DNA of 34,832 nucleotides from contig NZ_VDDA01000037.1 in assembly GCF_006151805.1 (NCBI RefSeq), positions 4,799-39,630 on the forward strand. The letters are read 5' to 3'. Below are positions 8,033 to 16,033 of this stretch, one piece after another. Position 1 is the stretch's first letter. Each line of letters begins with the position of its first letter. Source of the DNA: Methylobacterium terricola (GTDB lineage: Bacteria; Pseudomonadota; Alphaproteobacteria; Rhizobiales; Beijerinckiaceae). Below the pieces are notes generated by a model. It worked only from the letters and a program-made list of their open reading frames with translations, did not search any database and was not told the origin of the DNA. The translations under genes and the position numbers were made by a program.

Positions 8033-9634
8033 GTGCGGCGGCCGGCCGCTCCCGACGACGCCGTCGCCGAGGTACCGCACGCGATCGCCCTCGAACTGCG
8101 CGGGATCACCAAGCGCTTCGGCCCGCTGCTCGCCAATGACGGCATCGATCTCACCCTGCACCGGGGCGAGATCCTGGCGATGTTGGGCGAGAACGGGGCC
8201 GGCAAGACCACCCTGATGAACATCCTGTTCGGCCACTACACGGCCGATGCCGGCACCGTGCGGGTGGCCGATGCGGCCGGGCGGCTGGTCCCGCTGCCGC
8301 CGGGGCGGCCGCGGGCGGCGCTCGCCGCCGGCATCGGCATGGTGCATCAGCACTTCACCCTGGCCGAGGCCTTGAGCGGGCTCGACAACATCACCCTCGG
8401 CACCGAGCCCCTGTGGCGCCTGCGCCGCAGGACCGACGAGGCCCGCGACAGGCTCGAAAGGCTGATGACCCGCGCAGGGCTCGCCGTCGACCTCGACGTG
8501 CCGGTCGGCAGCCTCACCGTTGGCGAGCGCCAGCGAGTCGAGATCCTGAAGGCGCTCTACCGCGACGCGCGGGTGCTGATCCTCGACGAGCCGACCGCCG
8601 TGCTGACGCCGGCCGAGAGCGACGGGCTGTTCGCGGTGCTGCGGGCGCTCGCCGCGCAGGGGCTGGCGATCGCCTTCATCTCGCACAAGCTCGGCGAGGT
8701 CGTGGCCGGCAGCGACCGGGTTGCCGTGCTGCGGGCCGGCCGCAAGGTCGCCGAGCGCGCGACTGCGGGAGCCGACCGGGCCGACCTCGCGGCCCTGATG
8801 GTCGGCCGCGCAGTGGCGCCGGTGCGCCGCGCCGCCCGGGCACCGGGGCCGGAGGTGCTGGCGCTCGAGGGCGTGTCCGTCACAGGGCCCGACCTGCGCA
8901 GCCGCCTCGACCGGGCCGACCTCGTGGTGCGGGCGGGAGAGATCGTCGGCGTCGCCGGGGTCGCCGGCAACGGGCAGGCGGCGCTGGCGCGGCTGCTCTT
9001 CGGCCTCGCCCGGCCCGCCGCCGGGACGGTCCGGCTCCAGGGCCGGACGGTGAACCGGTTCGACCCGCGCGACGTCGTCCGCGCCGGCATCGGCCGCATC
9101 CCGGAGGATCGCCACCATGAGGGCGCGGTCGGCGCGATGAGCGTGGCCGAGAACGTCGCGATCGAGGGAATCCGCGGGCCGTTCCAGCGTTTCGGATGTC
9201 TGCGGCGGCGCCGGATGGCCGCGCGGGCGCTCGACGCGATCGAGGCCTACGGCATCCGCTGCCCCGGCCCGGACGCCCCGATCCGGCTCCTCTCGGGGGG
9301 CAACATGCAGAAGGTCATCATCGCCCGGGCGCTCGACGGCGATCCCGCCCTGATCGTCGCCGCGCAGCCGACCCGCGGGCTTGATGTCGGGGCGGTCGCC
9401 GAGATCCATCGCCGCCTTCTCGACGCCAGCGGGCGCGGCGCCGGCATCGTGCTGATCTCGGAAGATCTCGACGAGGTGTTCGCTCTGTCCGACCGAATCG
9501 CCGTGATGGCCCGGGCCCGCCTCTCGGCGGCACTCCCCGCCGACACCCTCGACCGGACCCGCCTCGGCCTGATGATGGCCGGCCAGGCGGCGGAGCTCGG
9601 ACCCACCCCGGTGCGCGAGAGGAGGCCGGCATGA
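8033..9634 (+). CDS. BMP-type ABC transporter ATPase, duplicated NBD (system 1)
   Basis: Cytoplasmic ATPase of 533 aa with two fused nucleotide-binding domains, as in RbsA/MglA and nucleoside NupA-type proteins. The first domain has Walker A GENGAGKTT (residues ~52-60), Q-loop MVHQHF, signature LTVGERQRVE and Walker B LILDEPTAVL. The second has a degenerate Walker A (GVAGNGQAAL), a good signature (LSGGNMQK) and Walker B IVAAQPTRGLD with Gln in place of the catalytic Glu, which is usual for this family. The GTG start at 8033 lies one base after the stop of the binding-protein gene. The 3' end overlaps the permease start as ATGA, implying translational coupling. Confidence 0.9.
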   Translation: MRRPAAPDDAVAEVPHAIALELRGITKRFGPLLANDGIDLTLHRGEILAMLGENGAGKTTLMNILFGHYTADAGTVRVADAAGRLVPLPPGRPRAALAAGIGMVHQHFTLAEALSGLDNITLGTEPLWRLRRRTDEARDRLERLMTRAGLAVDLDVPVGSLTVGERQRVEILKALYRDARVLILDEPTAVLTPAESDGLFAVLRALAAQGLAIAFISHKLGEVVAGSDRVAVLRAGRKVAERATAGADRADLAALMVGRAVAPVRRAARAPGPEVLALEGVSVTGPDLRSRLDRADLVVRAGEIVGVAGVAGNGQAALARLLFGLARPAAGTVRLQGRTVNRFDPRDVVRAGIGRIPEDRHHEGAVGAMSVAENVAIEGIRGPFQRFGCLRRRRMAARALDAIEAYGIRCPGPDAPIRLLSGGNMQKVIIARALDGDPALIVAAQPTRGLDVGAVAEIHRRLLDASGRGAGIVLISEDLDEVFALSDRIAVMARARLSAALPADTLDRTRLGLMMAGQAAELGPTPVRERRPA

Positions 9635-10704
9635 TCCGTCTCGAGCCGCGCGGCGTCCCGTCCCGGGGTCTCGCGCTCGCGGTCCCGGTCGCCGCCGCCC
9701 TGGCGGCCCTCGCCCTCGCCGCCGTGCCGCTGCTGCTGGCTGGCGCCCCGCTCGGGCGGGCCTACGCGGCGATGGCCGAGGGCGCGCTCGGCTCGCGCTT
9801 CGCCCTCACCGAGGTGCTGACCCGAGCGACACCCCTGATCCTCACCGGGCTTGCCGCCGCGGTGGCGTTCCGGGCGCGGCTCTACAACATCGGCGCCGAG
9901 GGGCAGCTCTATGTCGGGGCGCTCGCCGCCGTCGCGGTCGGCGCAGGGACGCTCGACTGGCCGACGCCGCTCCTCGTTCCCGCAGTGCTCGGAGCCGGCG
10001 CGCTCGCGGGCGCCGCCATGATGGTCGGGCCGGCCCTCGCCCGCGTCACGCTCGGCGCCGACGAGGTGGTGACGACCCTGCTCCTCAACTTCGTGGTGCT
10101 GCTCCTCGTGCAGATGATGATCGAGGGGCCGATGAAGGATCCGATGAGCATGGGCTGGCCGCAATCCGAGCCGCTGATCGACGCCGCGACCCTGCCCCGC
10201 CTCGTCGAGAAGACCCGGCTGCATGCCGGCCTGCTCGTCGCCCTCGCGGCCGCTGGCCTGCTGCACGGCCTGATGGCCCGGACCGTGGCGGGATTCGCCA
10301 TCCGGGCGGTGGGTGAGGCGCCGGCCGCCGCGCGCTTCGCCGGGCTGCCAGTCGGCGGCACCCTCGTCGCCGTCGGCGCCCTGTCGGGCGCGCTCGCGGG
10401 GCTCGCCGGGGCCGGGGAGGTGGCGGGGGTGAAGGGCTTCCTCGCCGCCGACCTGTCGCCGGGCTACGGCTATGCGGGAATCGTCGTGGCGATGCTGGCG
10501 GGCCTGTCGCCGCTCGGCACGGTCGCCGCGGCCCTGTTCGTGGCTGCCGTCTTCGTCGGCGCGGATTCGATGAGCCGGGTGGTCAACGTCTCGAGCTACA
10601 TCGCCAACCTGATCGTCGCCCTGTCGCTGATCGCCGTGCTGGTCGCCGGCGTGCTGACCCGCTACCGGCTGCGCTACGCCCGCCGGCCGGCGGCCGGAGC
10701 CTGA
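9631..10704 (+). CDS. BMP-type ABC transporter permease A (system 1)
   Basis: Integral membrane permease of the BPD_transp_2 (PF02653) family, 357 aa, with roughly ten hydrophobic segments. The diagnostic NIGAEGQLYVGAL motif and the ADEVVTTLLLNF segment are characteristic of the larger of the two permeases in nucleoside/nucleobase (NupB/YufP-like) importers. The first residues are cytoplasmic and basic. Its ATG overlaps the ATPase stop (ATGA), and the next permease starts 3 bp after its own stop, so the three are co-translated. Confidence 0.9.
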   Translation: MIRLEPRGVPSRGLALAVPVAAALAALALAAVPLLLAGAPLGRAYAAMAEGALGSRFALTEVLTRATPLILTGLAAAVAFRARLYNIGAEGQLYVGALAAVAVGAGTLDWPTPLLVPAVLGAGALAGAAMMVGPALARVTLGADEVVTTLLLNFVVLLLVQMMIEGPMKDPMSMGWPQSEPLIDAATLPRLVEKTRLHAGLLVALAAAGLLHGLMARTVAGFAIRAVGEAPAAARFAGLPVGGTLVAVGALSGALAGLAGAGEVAGVKGFLAADLSPGYGYAGIVVAMLAGLSPLGTVAAALFVAAVFVGADSMSRVVNVSSYIANLIVALSLIAVLVAGVLTRYRLRYARRPAAGA

Positions 10705-10707
10705 GCG

Positions 10708-11652
10708 ATGCAGGCGAGCCTGGACCTGCTCTTCACCGTCGCTTTCTGGGGCGCGGCCTTGCGTATCGCCACGCCGCTGATCTTCGGGGTCGCCGGCGCC
10801 GTTCTGTGCGAGCGTGCCGGTGTGCTCAACCTCGGCATCGAGGGCATCATGACCGCCGGCGCGATGACCGGCTGGCTCGCGGTCCATTTCGGGGCCGGTC
10901 TCTGGGGCGGCGTCCTCGTCGCGGCGCTCACCGGGGCGGGCCTCGGCCTGCTGCTCGCCGGGCTGACGGTGAAGCTCGGCTTGTCGCAGCATGTGAGCGG
11001 GCTCGCCGTGACGCTGCTTGCCACAAGCGCGAGCTATTTCGGCTACCGCCTCGCCCTACCGGCGGCCGCGAGCCCGCCCCGGATCGAGCCGTTCCGGCCG
11101 CTCGACCTTCCGGTCCTGTCCGACCTGCCGATCCTCGGGCCGATCCTGTTCCAGCAGACGGCGCTGACCCTACTCGCCATCGCGGCGATCCTCGGGCTCG
11201 GCCTGTTCCTGGCACGCACGCCGCTCGGGCTCGCGGTCCGGGCGGTCGGCGAGAACCCGGCCGCGGTCGAGGCGCAGGGGATCGACGTCCATGCCCTGCG
11301 CATCGGCGCCGTGGTGGCCGGCTCCGCCCTGATGGCGCTCGGCGGCGCCTTCCTGACGCTGTCGGCCTTCAACGCCTTCTTCTTCGAGATGGTGGCTGGA
11401 CGCGGCTGGATCTGCATCGCGCTCACGGTCTTCGCCGGCTGGCGTCCCGCCAAGGCGCTCCTCGGGGCGGTGCTGTTCGGCGCCTTCGACGCCTTCCAGG
11501 TGCGTCTCCAGCAGGCCTCGGGCGGGCTTGTGCCGGGGCAGGTCTTCCTGATGCTGCCCTACCTGCTATCGATCGCCGCTTTGCTCATCGGCGCCCGCCA
11601 CGCCAGTGCCCCGAAGGCGCTGATGCGGCCCTACATCCGCGGCGAGCGATAG
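10708..11652 (+). CDS. BMP-type ABC transporter permease B (system 1)
   Basis: The second permease of the importer, 314 aa, BPD_transp_2 family (NupC/YufQ-like). It shows the conserved ERAGVLNLGIEGIMTAGA element near residue 40 and VRAVGENPAAVEAQG in the cytoplasmic loop that docks on the ATPase. It would pair with the product of 9631-10704 to form the channel. The gene is followed after 30 bp by the amidohydrolase gene, which has its own strong ribosome-binding site. Confidence 0.9.
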   Translation: MQASLDLLFTVAFWGAALRIATPLIFGVAGAVLCERAGVLNLGIEGIMTAGAMTGWLAVHFGAGLWGGVLVAALTGAGLGLLLAGLTVKLGLSQHVSGLAVTLLATSASYFGYRLALPAAASPPRIEPFRPLDLPVLSDLPILGPILFQQTALTLLAIAAILGLGLFLARTPLGLAVRAVGENPAAVEAQGIDVHALRIGAVVAGSALMALGGAFLTLSAFNAFFFEMVAGRGWICIALTVFAGWRPAKALLGAVLFGAFDAFQVRLQQASGGLVPGQVFLMLPYLLSIAALLIGARHASAPKALMRPYIRGER

Positions 11653-11682
11653 GTCGCGGCCACGGCTAAAGGAGGACCACGC

Positions 11683-12969
11683 GTGAGCCCCGACCTCATC
11701 GTCCGCAACGCCACCCTGCCGGATGGGCGCAGCGGTCTCGACATCGCCGTCTCGGGCGGGCGCATCGTCGCGATCGAGCCGGCGCTCCCGGCGAAGGAAG
11801 CGGAGGAGATCGACGCGGCCGGTCAGCTCGTGAGTCCGCCCTTCGTGGATTGCCATTTCCACATGGACGCGACGCTCTCGCTGGGCCTGCCGCGGCTCAA
11901 CCATTCCGGCACGCTGCTCGAAGGCATCGCGCTGTGGAACGAGCTGAAGCCGCTCCTGACGCCCGACGCGGTGATCGAGCGGGCCCTGCGCTACTGCGAT
12001 CTCGCCGTGTCCCAGGGCCTGCTCGCCGTGCGCAGCCACGTCGACATCTGCGACGACCGCCTGCTGGCGGTCGACGCCCTGCTCGAAGTGAAGCGGCAGG
12101 TCGCACCTTATCTCGACCTCCAGCTCGTCGCGTTCCCGCAGGACGGCTACCTGCGCGCGCCGGGCGCGGCGGAAAACCTCGCCCGGGCGCTCGACCGCGG
12201 CGTCGAGGTGGTCGGCGGCATCCCGCATTTCGAGCGGACGATGGAGGATGGCGCGGAATCCTTGCGGCGTCTCTGCCGAATCGCTGCCGAGCGGGGCTTG
12301 CGGGTCGACATCCACTGCGACGAGACCGACGACCCGCTGTCCCGCCACGTCGAGACGCTGACCGCCGAGACGGTGCGGCACGGGCTCCAGGGGCGCGTGG
12401 CGGGCTCACATCTGACCTCGATGCACTCGATGGACAATTACTACGTCTCGAAGCTCCTCGCTCTGATGGCCGAGGCGCGGCTTCAGGTGGTCGCCAACCC
12501 CCTCATCAACATCGTGCTCCAGGGCCGCCACGACACCTACCCGAAGCGGCGCGGCCTGACCCGGGTGCCCGAGCAGCGAGCAGCAGGCCTCACCGTCGCC
12601 TTTGGCCAGGATTGCTGCATGGATCCCTGGTACAGCTTAGGGAGCGCCGACATGCTCGACGTCGCCCATATGGGCCTGCACGTGGCGCAGTTGACGAGCC
12701 GGGAGGCGATGCGGGCCTGTTTCGATGCGGTGACGACGCAGGCCGCCGCCGTGATGGGGCTCGAAGATTACGGGCTGCATGTCGGCGCCTACGGCGACCT
12801 CGTCGTGCTGCAGGCCCGTGACCCGATCGAGGCGATCCGGCTGCGCCCGCCCCGGCTCTGCGTGATCCGCCGCGGCCGCGTGATCGCGCGCACGCCGCCG
12901 CGGGTCGCGCAGCTCGCGCTGCCGGGCCGACCCGCTGACCTGGACCCGGCGCGCGGTTTCGGGCCGTGA
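11683..12969 (+). CDS. CodA/AtzC-like amidohydrolase (amino-heterocycle deaminase)
   Basis: A 428-residue metal-dependent amidohydrolase closest in motif layout to cytosine deaminase and N-isopropylammelide hydrolase (AtzC). Metal ligands are visible: H58 and H60 in CHFHMD, H211 with catalytic E214 in IHCDETDD, H243 in SHLTSMHSMD, and D310 in FGQDCCMDPWYSLG. In E. coli CodA the last motif is GHDDVFDPWY, so here His becomes Gln and the Asp next to the metal ligand (314 in CodA) becomes Cys, which should affect substrate choice. The GTG start follows AAAGGAGG at ideal spacing. The family hydrolyses exocyclic amino groups of pyrimidines, isoguanine or triazines. Lying just after a nucleobase importer, it probably acts on the imported compound; the true substrate is unknown. 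Confidence 0.82.
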   Translation: MSPDLIVRNATLPDGRSGLDIAVSGGRIVAIEPALPAKEAEEIDAAGQLVSPPFVDCHFHMDATLSLGLPRLNHSGTLLEGIALWNELKPLLTPDAVIERALRYCDLAVSQGLLAVRSHVDICDDRLLAVDALLEVKRQVAPYLDLQLVAFPQDGYLRAPGAAENLARALDRGVEVVGGIPHFERTMEDGAESLRRLCRIAAERGLRVDIHCDETDDPLSRHVETLTAETVRHGLQGRVAGSHLTSMHSMDNYYVSKLLALMAEARLQVVANPLINIVLQGRHDTYPKRRGLTRVPEQRAAGLTVAFGQDCCMDPWYSLGSADMLDVAHMGLHVAQLTSREAMRACFDAVTTQAAAVMGLEDYGLHVGAYGDLVVLQARDPIEAIRLRPPRLCVIRRGRVIARTPPRVAQLALPGRPADLDPARGFGP

Positions 12970-12994
12970 GACACCTCCGCCGGAGATGTCTGCG

Positions 12995-13165
12995 TCCTAG
13001 GGTCAAGACTCAACCAGCACCAGAACGCGATGACGGCGGCGAGGGCGGGAGCCGATGCGAAGTTGCTGGCGAGCTTGTCGTAGCGGGTGGCGATGCGGCG
13101 GAAGTCCTTGAGGCGAGAACCCCGCCTCGACCCGCCAGCGATCGCGATAGCGCTGCTTGTCGAGG
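12995..13165 (-). pseudogene. IS5-family transposase, carboxyl-terminal fragment
   Basis: On the minus strand, RLDKQRYRDRWRVEAGF followed, after a frameshift near 13115, by SRLKDFRRIATRYDKLASNF and AAVIAFWC is the last part of an IS427-group IS5 transposase, including the YREK-like region with the catalytic Glu. The amino-terminal two thirds are absent. It ends just downstream of the convergent amidohydrolase gene. The fragment could be the other half of the type of element seen at 5359-5606, but they are 7 kb apart on opposite strands. Confidence 0.75.
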
Positions 13166-13420
13166 CGGCTCGATCCCGCGCTCGTGCACGAGCCAAGCCA
13201 CATGCTCAGCCGACCCATAGCCACTGTCGGCCGCAAGCCGAGCTGGCCACAGCCCAAAGCGATCCTGCGTCCGCGCGATCATGGTGCGGGCTGCCCCGAC
13301 TTCTGCCTGCCGGATGGCGCGGCTGGCCTCGACATCGACGATCACGGCGTGGTCGAGGTCGAGGTCGATCAGGTAGTTGGGGGCGTAGGCAAAGAAGGCA
13401 TGACATTTCAGCGCGCCCGT
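13166..13420 (-). pseudogene. IS1182-type transposase, internal fragment
   Basis: The minus-strand segment reads APNYLIDLDLDHAVIVDVEA, then SRAIRQAEVGAA, RFGLWPARLAADSGYGSAE and WLVHERGIEP. This is the central catalytic part of IS1182-family DDE transposases, with the second catalytic Asp in ADSGYGSAE. Both ends are missing. The frame is continuous with the TnpB fragment upstream (junction at ~13420), making an accidental chimeric open frame from 13546. Confidence 0.75.
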
Positions 13421-13729
13421 CCTGCGGGGGCGCGGGATGGCGGCTCGACCTGCAAAGAAATGCTGGAAGGCCCTATCGAGGTCGCGTAGCGCCTGCTGCT
13501 GGCAGGAGACGTAGACAGCCCTGACCCAGTCGCATTCGGCCCGCAATCAGGTGAGTTCGGCGGCCTGTCTGACGTCGCTGATGCGATACTTCGGGCCCCA
13601 GGTGACGCGCTGCTCAAGGTCGAGATTGTAGACAAGATGGCAGACACCTGCGAACTGCCGGAGCAGGGAGTCCTGCTCCGGCGTTGAGTCGAGCTTGAAA
13701 CGAAAGCCGCGAGAGATCAGTTTCTCAGT
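13421..13729 (-). pseudogene. TnpB (IS200/IS605 OrfB) amino-terminal fragment with premature stop
   Basis: The minus strand reads RGFRFKLDSTPEQDSLLRQF, GVCHLVYNLDLEQR, then SDVRQAAELT, a TGA stop at 13549-13547, and on to QQALRDLDRAFQHFFAGRA. This is the amino-terminal helix-turn-helix part of a TnpB/OrfB protein. No usable start codon precedes it, because a TAG lies at 13732-13730. The RuvC-like nuclease part is gone, so no RNA-guided nuclease could be made. Confidence 0.78.
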
Positions 13730-13789
13730 CTACATTTCATGGAAATTTTCGGCGTTCGCCTTTCCACGACCCATAAGTCTGACAGCAAT

Positions 13790-13827
13790 AAAAAAAGCGC
13801 TCTTGCTCCCCAGCCTGAAGGCCGGGG
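13790..13827 (-). terminator. GC hairpin with downstream T-run (terminator or IS605-type end)
   Basis: Bases 13808-13827 form CCCCAGCC-TGAA-GGCCGGGG (8-bp stem, one mismatch). On the minus strand this is followed 11 bases later by seven Ts (13796-13790). It lies 32 bp beyond the SDR stop codon and could terminate that transcript, although the gap before the T-run is long. CCCC-stem hairpins of this kind are also typical of IS200/IS605 ends, and a tnpB remnant lies next to it. Confidence 0.45.
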
Positions 13828-13858
13828 TTTCAGCAGTTTCCGATGAGAGGGCGAAGGC

Positions 13859-14620
13859 TCAGAACTGCACGCCCCGGGTCAGCGCACCGTCGACGACGAG
13901 GTTGGTGCCAGTGACGAAGCTCGCGGCTGGGCTCGCCAGGAAGACCGCGGCGCGGGCGATCTCGTCCGGGCGTGCCATCCGGCCGGTCGGGTTGAGGCGC
14001 AGAGCCTCGGCGAACAGGGCCGGGTTGCCGTCCTCGATCCGGTACCACACCCCGCCCTCGAAATAGGTGTTGCCGGGCGAGACTGTATTGGCGCGGATGC
14101 TCTTCCCTGCGAGTTGGAAGGCGAGGCCCTGCGCATAGTGGATCAAGGCCGCCTTGAAGGCGCCGTAGGGCCCGGCCGCGAAGTCGATCTCACGGCCCGA
14201 CACGCTCGAGATGACGGTGATCGAGGCCGCTTTCGAACGCTCGAGGAACGGCATCGCTGCCTCGACCGCCGCGACGGTGCCCATGATGTCGACCGAGAAG
14301 CCGGCGCGCCACGCCGCCTCGTCGGCCCCGACTGCGAGCGCGCTGACATTCGGCACCAGGATGTCGAGACCGCCGAGTTCTTGCGCCGCCTCCGCGATCC
14401 AGGCCCGCAAGGCGGCCGCATCGGCGACGTCGACGGCACGACCCGTCGCCGCGACGCCCTTGGCCTGGAGGGAGGCCACCTTGGCGGCGACTTCCTCCAG
14501 GTTGCGCGCGCAGAGCGCGACGGCGGCGCCCTCCTCGGCGAGAAGGTCGGCGATGGCGCCGCCGATTCCCTTGGTGCCGCCCGTAACGAGGGCGCGCAGC
14601 CCCTTCAAGCCGAGATCCAT
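13859..14620 (-). CDS. SDR-family NAD(P)-dependent oxidoreductase
   Basis: A 253-residue classical short-chain dehydrogenase/reductase. It has the Rossmann cofactor motif TGGTKGIG (residues 13-20), an NVSAL variant of NNAG, a catalytic Ser in the SSVSG segment, and catalytic Y152 and K156 in PYGAFK. The carboxyl region has NTVSPG, GRMARPDEIARAAVFLASP and the usual TGTNLVVDGA. The ATG at 14620 is preceded by AAGGAG at good spacing. Only 17 bp separate it from the acetamidase stub upstream, so the two were once co-transcribed. The substrate cannot be predicted. Its promoter was probably lost when the acetamidase 5' part was removed, so expression may now depend on outward transcription from the scar. 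Confidence 0.88.
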   Translation of the reverse strand: MDLGLKGLRALVTGGTKGIGGAIADLLAEEGAAVALCARNLEEVAAKVASLQAKGVAATGRAVDVADAAALRAWIAEAAQELGGLDILVPNVSALAVGADEAAWRAGFSVDIMGTVAAVEAAMPFLERSKAASITVISSVSGREIDFAAGPYGAFKAALIHYAQGLAFQLAGKSIRANTVSPGNTYFEGGVWYRIEDGNPALFAEALRLNPTGRMARPDEIARAAVFLASPAASFVTGTNLVVDGALTRGVQF

Positions 14621-14637
14621 GCTGTGCTCCTTGGCGA

Positions 14638-14851
14638 TCAGGCCAGCGCGATCGACTTCGCGATCGAGGCACCCAGAGTGTATTTCGGATCGACCATGTT
14701 GCCGAGCCGCACCCGGCCGCACTGGGTCAGCAGCATGTAGGCGTCGATCTCCTCGAAGCCGAAATCGGCTGCGAGCCAGCGCACCAGCTCGCGGTAGGCG
14801 ATGCGGGCGGCATCCTCCATCGGCCGCGACGAGCCGATGGTCATAAAGAAG
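14638..14851 (-). pseudogene. Acetamidase/formamidase, carboxyl-terminal stub
   Basis: About 71 residues (FFMTIGSSRPMEDAARIAYR, then GFEEIDAYMLLTQCGRVRLG and NMVDPKYTLG) match the carboxyl end of FmdA/AmdA-type acetamidases, which release ammonia from short amides. The remaining ~240 residues are missing: the sequence runs directly into the terminal inverted repeat of an IS3 element at 14852. The internal ATG at 14844 would allow only a short non-functional peptide. Confidence 0.82.
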
Positions 14852-14901
14852 TCTGGGATTGCCCCGGATCGGTGGACACGGAGAGCGCTTTCGCGTGAGG
14901 T

Positions 14902-15246
14902 GTGTTTGCCCTGCCGAGAACCCGTCCGCCGTACCCGGCGGAGCTCCGCCGCCAGATGGTCGAGTTGGTCCGCGCTGGACGCGATCCGACCGATCTCGCC
15001 CGTGAGTTCGAGCCGTCGGCTCAGGCCATCCGCAACTGGGTGACCGAGGCCGACCAGCAGGAGGGACGCCGGGAGGCGAAGCCTGCTGCTGCTGAGGCCG
15101 CGCTGCCGGCCACCGAGCGCGAGGAGTTGCTTCGGCTGCGGCGCGAGAACCGTCAGCTGAAGCTGGAGCGCGACATCCTCTCTCGCGCGACAGCCTGGTT
15201 TGCGCGCGGGACCGGAGTTCTGCCGTCGGGATCTTCCGGTTCATGA
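14902..15246 (+). CDS. IS3 transposase OrfA
   Basis: A 114-residue OrfA of the IS3 type: a helix-turn-helix (RRQMVELVRAGRDP, then AQAIRNWVTEADQQEG) followed by a leucine-zipper coiled coil (EREELLRLRRENRQLKLERD). It starts at a GTG and ends in the region where OrfB begins in another frame, as expected for translation by programmed frameshifting. Without an intact OrfB it can act at most as a DNA-binding repressor of the element. Confidence 0.82.
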   Translation: MFALPRTRPPYPAELRRQMVELVRAGRDPTDLAREFEPSAQAIRNWVTEADQQEGRREAKPAAAEAALPATEREELLRLRRENRQLKLERDILSRATAWFARGTGVLPSGSSGS

Positions 15247-15784
15247 GCGCGAACCAGGCGCACTTCCCGATCGCCGTCATGGCGCGCGTGCTGGGCGTCT
15301 CGAAGGCCGGATACTATGCCTGGACCGGCCGTCCCCTCTCGACGCGTTCAGCCGCCGGATCGTCGGCTGGTCGATGGCGGATCCCCTGCGAACTGAACTG
15401 GTTCTGAACGCGCTCGAGATGGCTGTCGGCCAGAGAAAACCGCAAAACGTGATCCATCACTCGGATCAGGGCTCGCAATATACATCGTTGGCCTTCGGCA
15501 GCCGCTGCCGCGAAGCCGGTGTGCGGCCCTCGATGGGCTCGGTCGGTGATGCCTACGACAACGCCATGGCCGAGAGCTTCTTCTCGACCCTGGAATGCGA
15601 GTTGCTCGCCCGCCGGCGCTTCCACTCCCGGCCAGAGGCCCGCATGGCCCTCTTCAGCTACCTCGAGGGCTTCTACAACCCAGTGCGGCGACACTCCGCC
15701 CTGGGCTACCGATCACCCCTCGTCTACGAACAGGAGCACAGCCCAAAACCCGCAACCGAGATCCTGCTCAGCCAAGCCCCATAG
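15243..15784 (+). pseudogene. IS3 transposase OrfB with central deletion
   Basis: The 5' part (MSANQAHFPIAVMARVLGV, then KAGYYAW) and the 3' part (DAFSRRIVGWSMA, HHSDQGSQYTS, AYDNAMAESFFSTLE, RRHSALGYRSP) are typical IS3 OrfB. They are joined near 15330-15340 with a frame change, and about 100 residues are lost, including the first catalytic Asp of the DDE triad. The second Asp (HHSDQG) and the Glu (FFSTLE) remain. The protein is inactive. Confidence 0.82.
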
Positions 15785-15812
15785 CCGTCCACAGAAACGG
15801 GGCAATCCCAGA

Positions 15813-16017
15813 GCTGCGCCTCGACCTGCACGCTCACGATCGCAACGCGGATTTTGCCGCCGCCTTCCTGACCGAGGCCACGCGCCACCATGGGAGTGGG
15901 TTGGGTGATCGGACCTGCATGGCGGTGGCGATGAAGCTCGGCGTGCCGGTGATGACGACCGATCGCGCATGGGCGGGCTTGGAGATCCCGGGCTTGTCGG
16001 TCGAAGTGATCCGCTGA
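15813..16017 (+). pseudogene. PIN-domain (VapC-type) toxin, carboxyl-terminal stub
   Basis: In the frame ending at 16017 the residues LTEATRHHG, LGDRTCMAVAMKLG, PVMTTDRAWAGLEIPG and VEVIR match the second half of a VapC-like PIN ribonuclease, with the conserved LGDR and TDRxW acidic positions. The first ~60-70 residues, including the first catalytic Asp, are replaced by the IS3 right end. The fragment is inactive. It is followed 16 bp later by an AbrB-type antitoxin gene. Confidence 0.72.
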
Positions 16018-16033
16018 CCGGGAGGGTACCGCC

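Larger units (their letters stand above)
14852..15812 (+). mobile_element. IS3-family insertion sequence, internally deleted
   Basis: Terminal inverted repeats are visible: the left end starts TCTGGGATTGCCCC and the right end is its complement GGGGCAATCCCAGA, with a second matching block GTGGAC/GTCCAC six bases further in. Between them are orfA and a damaged orfB. At 961 bp it is about 250-350 bp shorter than usual IS3 elements, which fits a deletion inside orfB. The flanking trinucleotides (AAG on the left, GCT on the right) do not match, so there is no target duplication. The element joins two unrelated gene stubs. Confidence 0.85.

Noticed and set aside
13808..13827. Intact IS200/IS605 element with a guide RNA for TnpB
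   Set aside because: Only a TnpB amino-terminal fragment with a stop codon remains and no second end is found; the hairpin alone is not sufficient.
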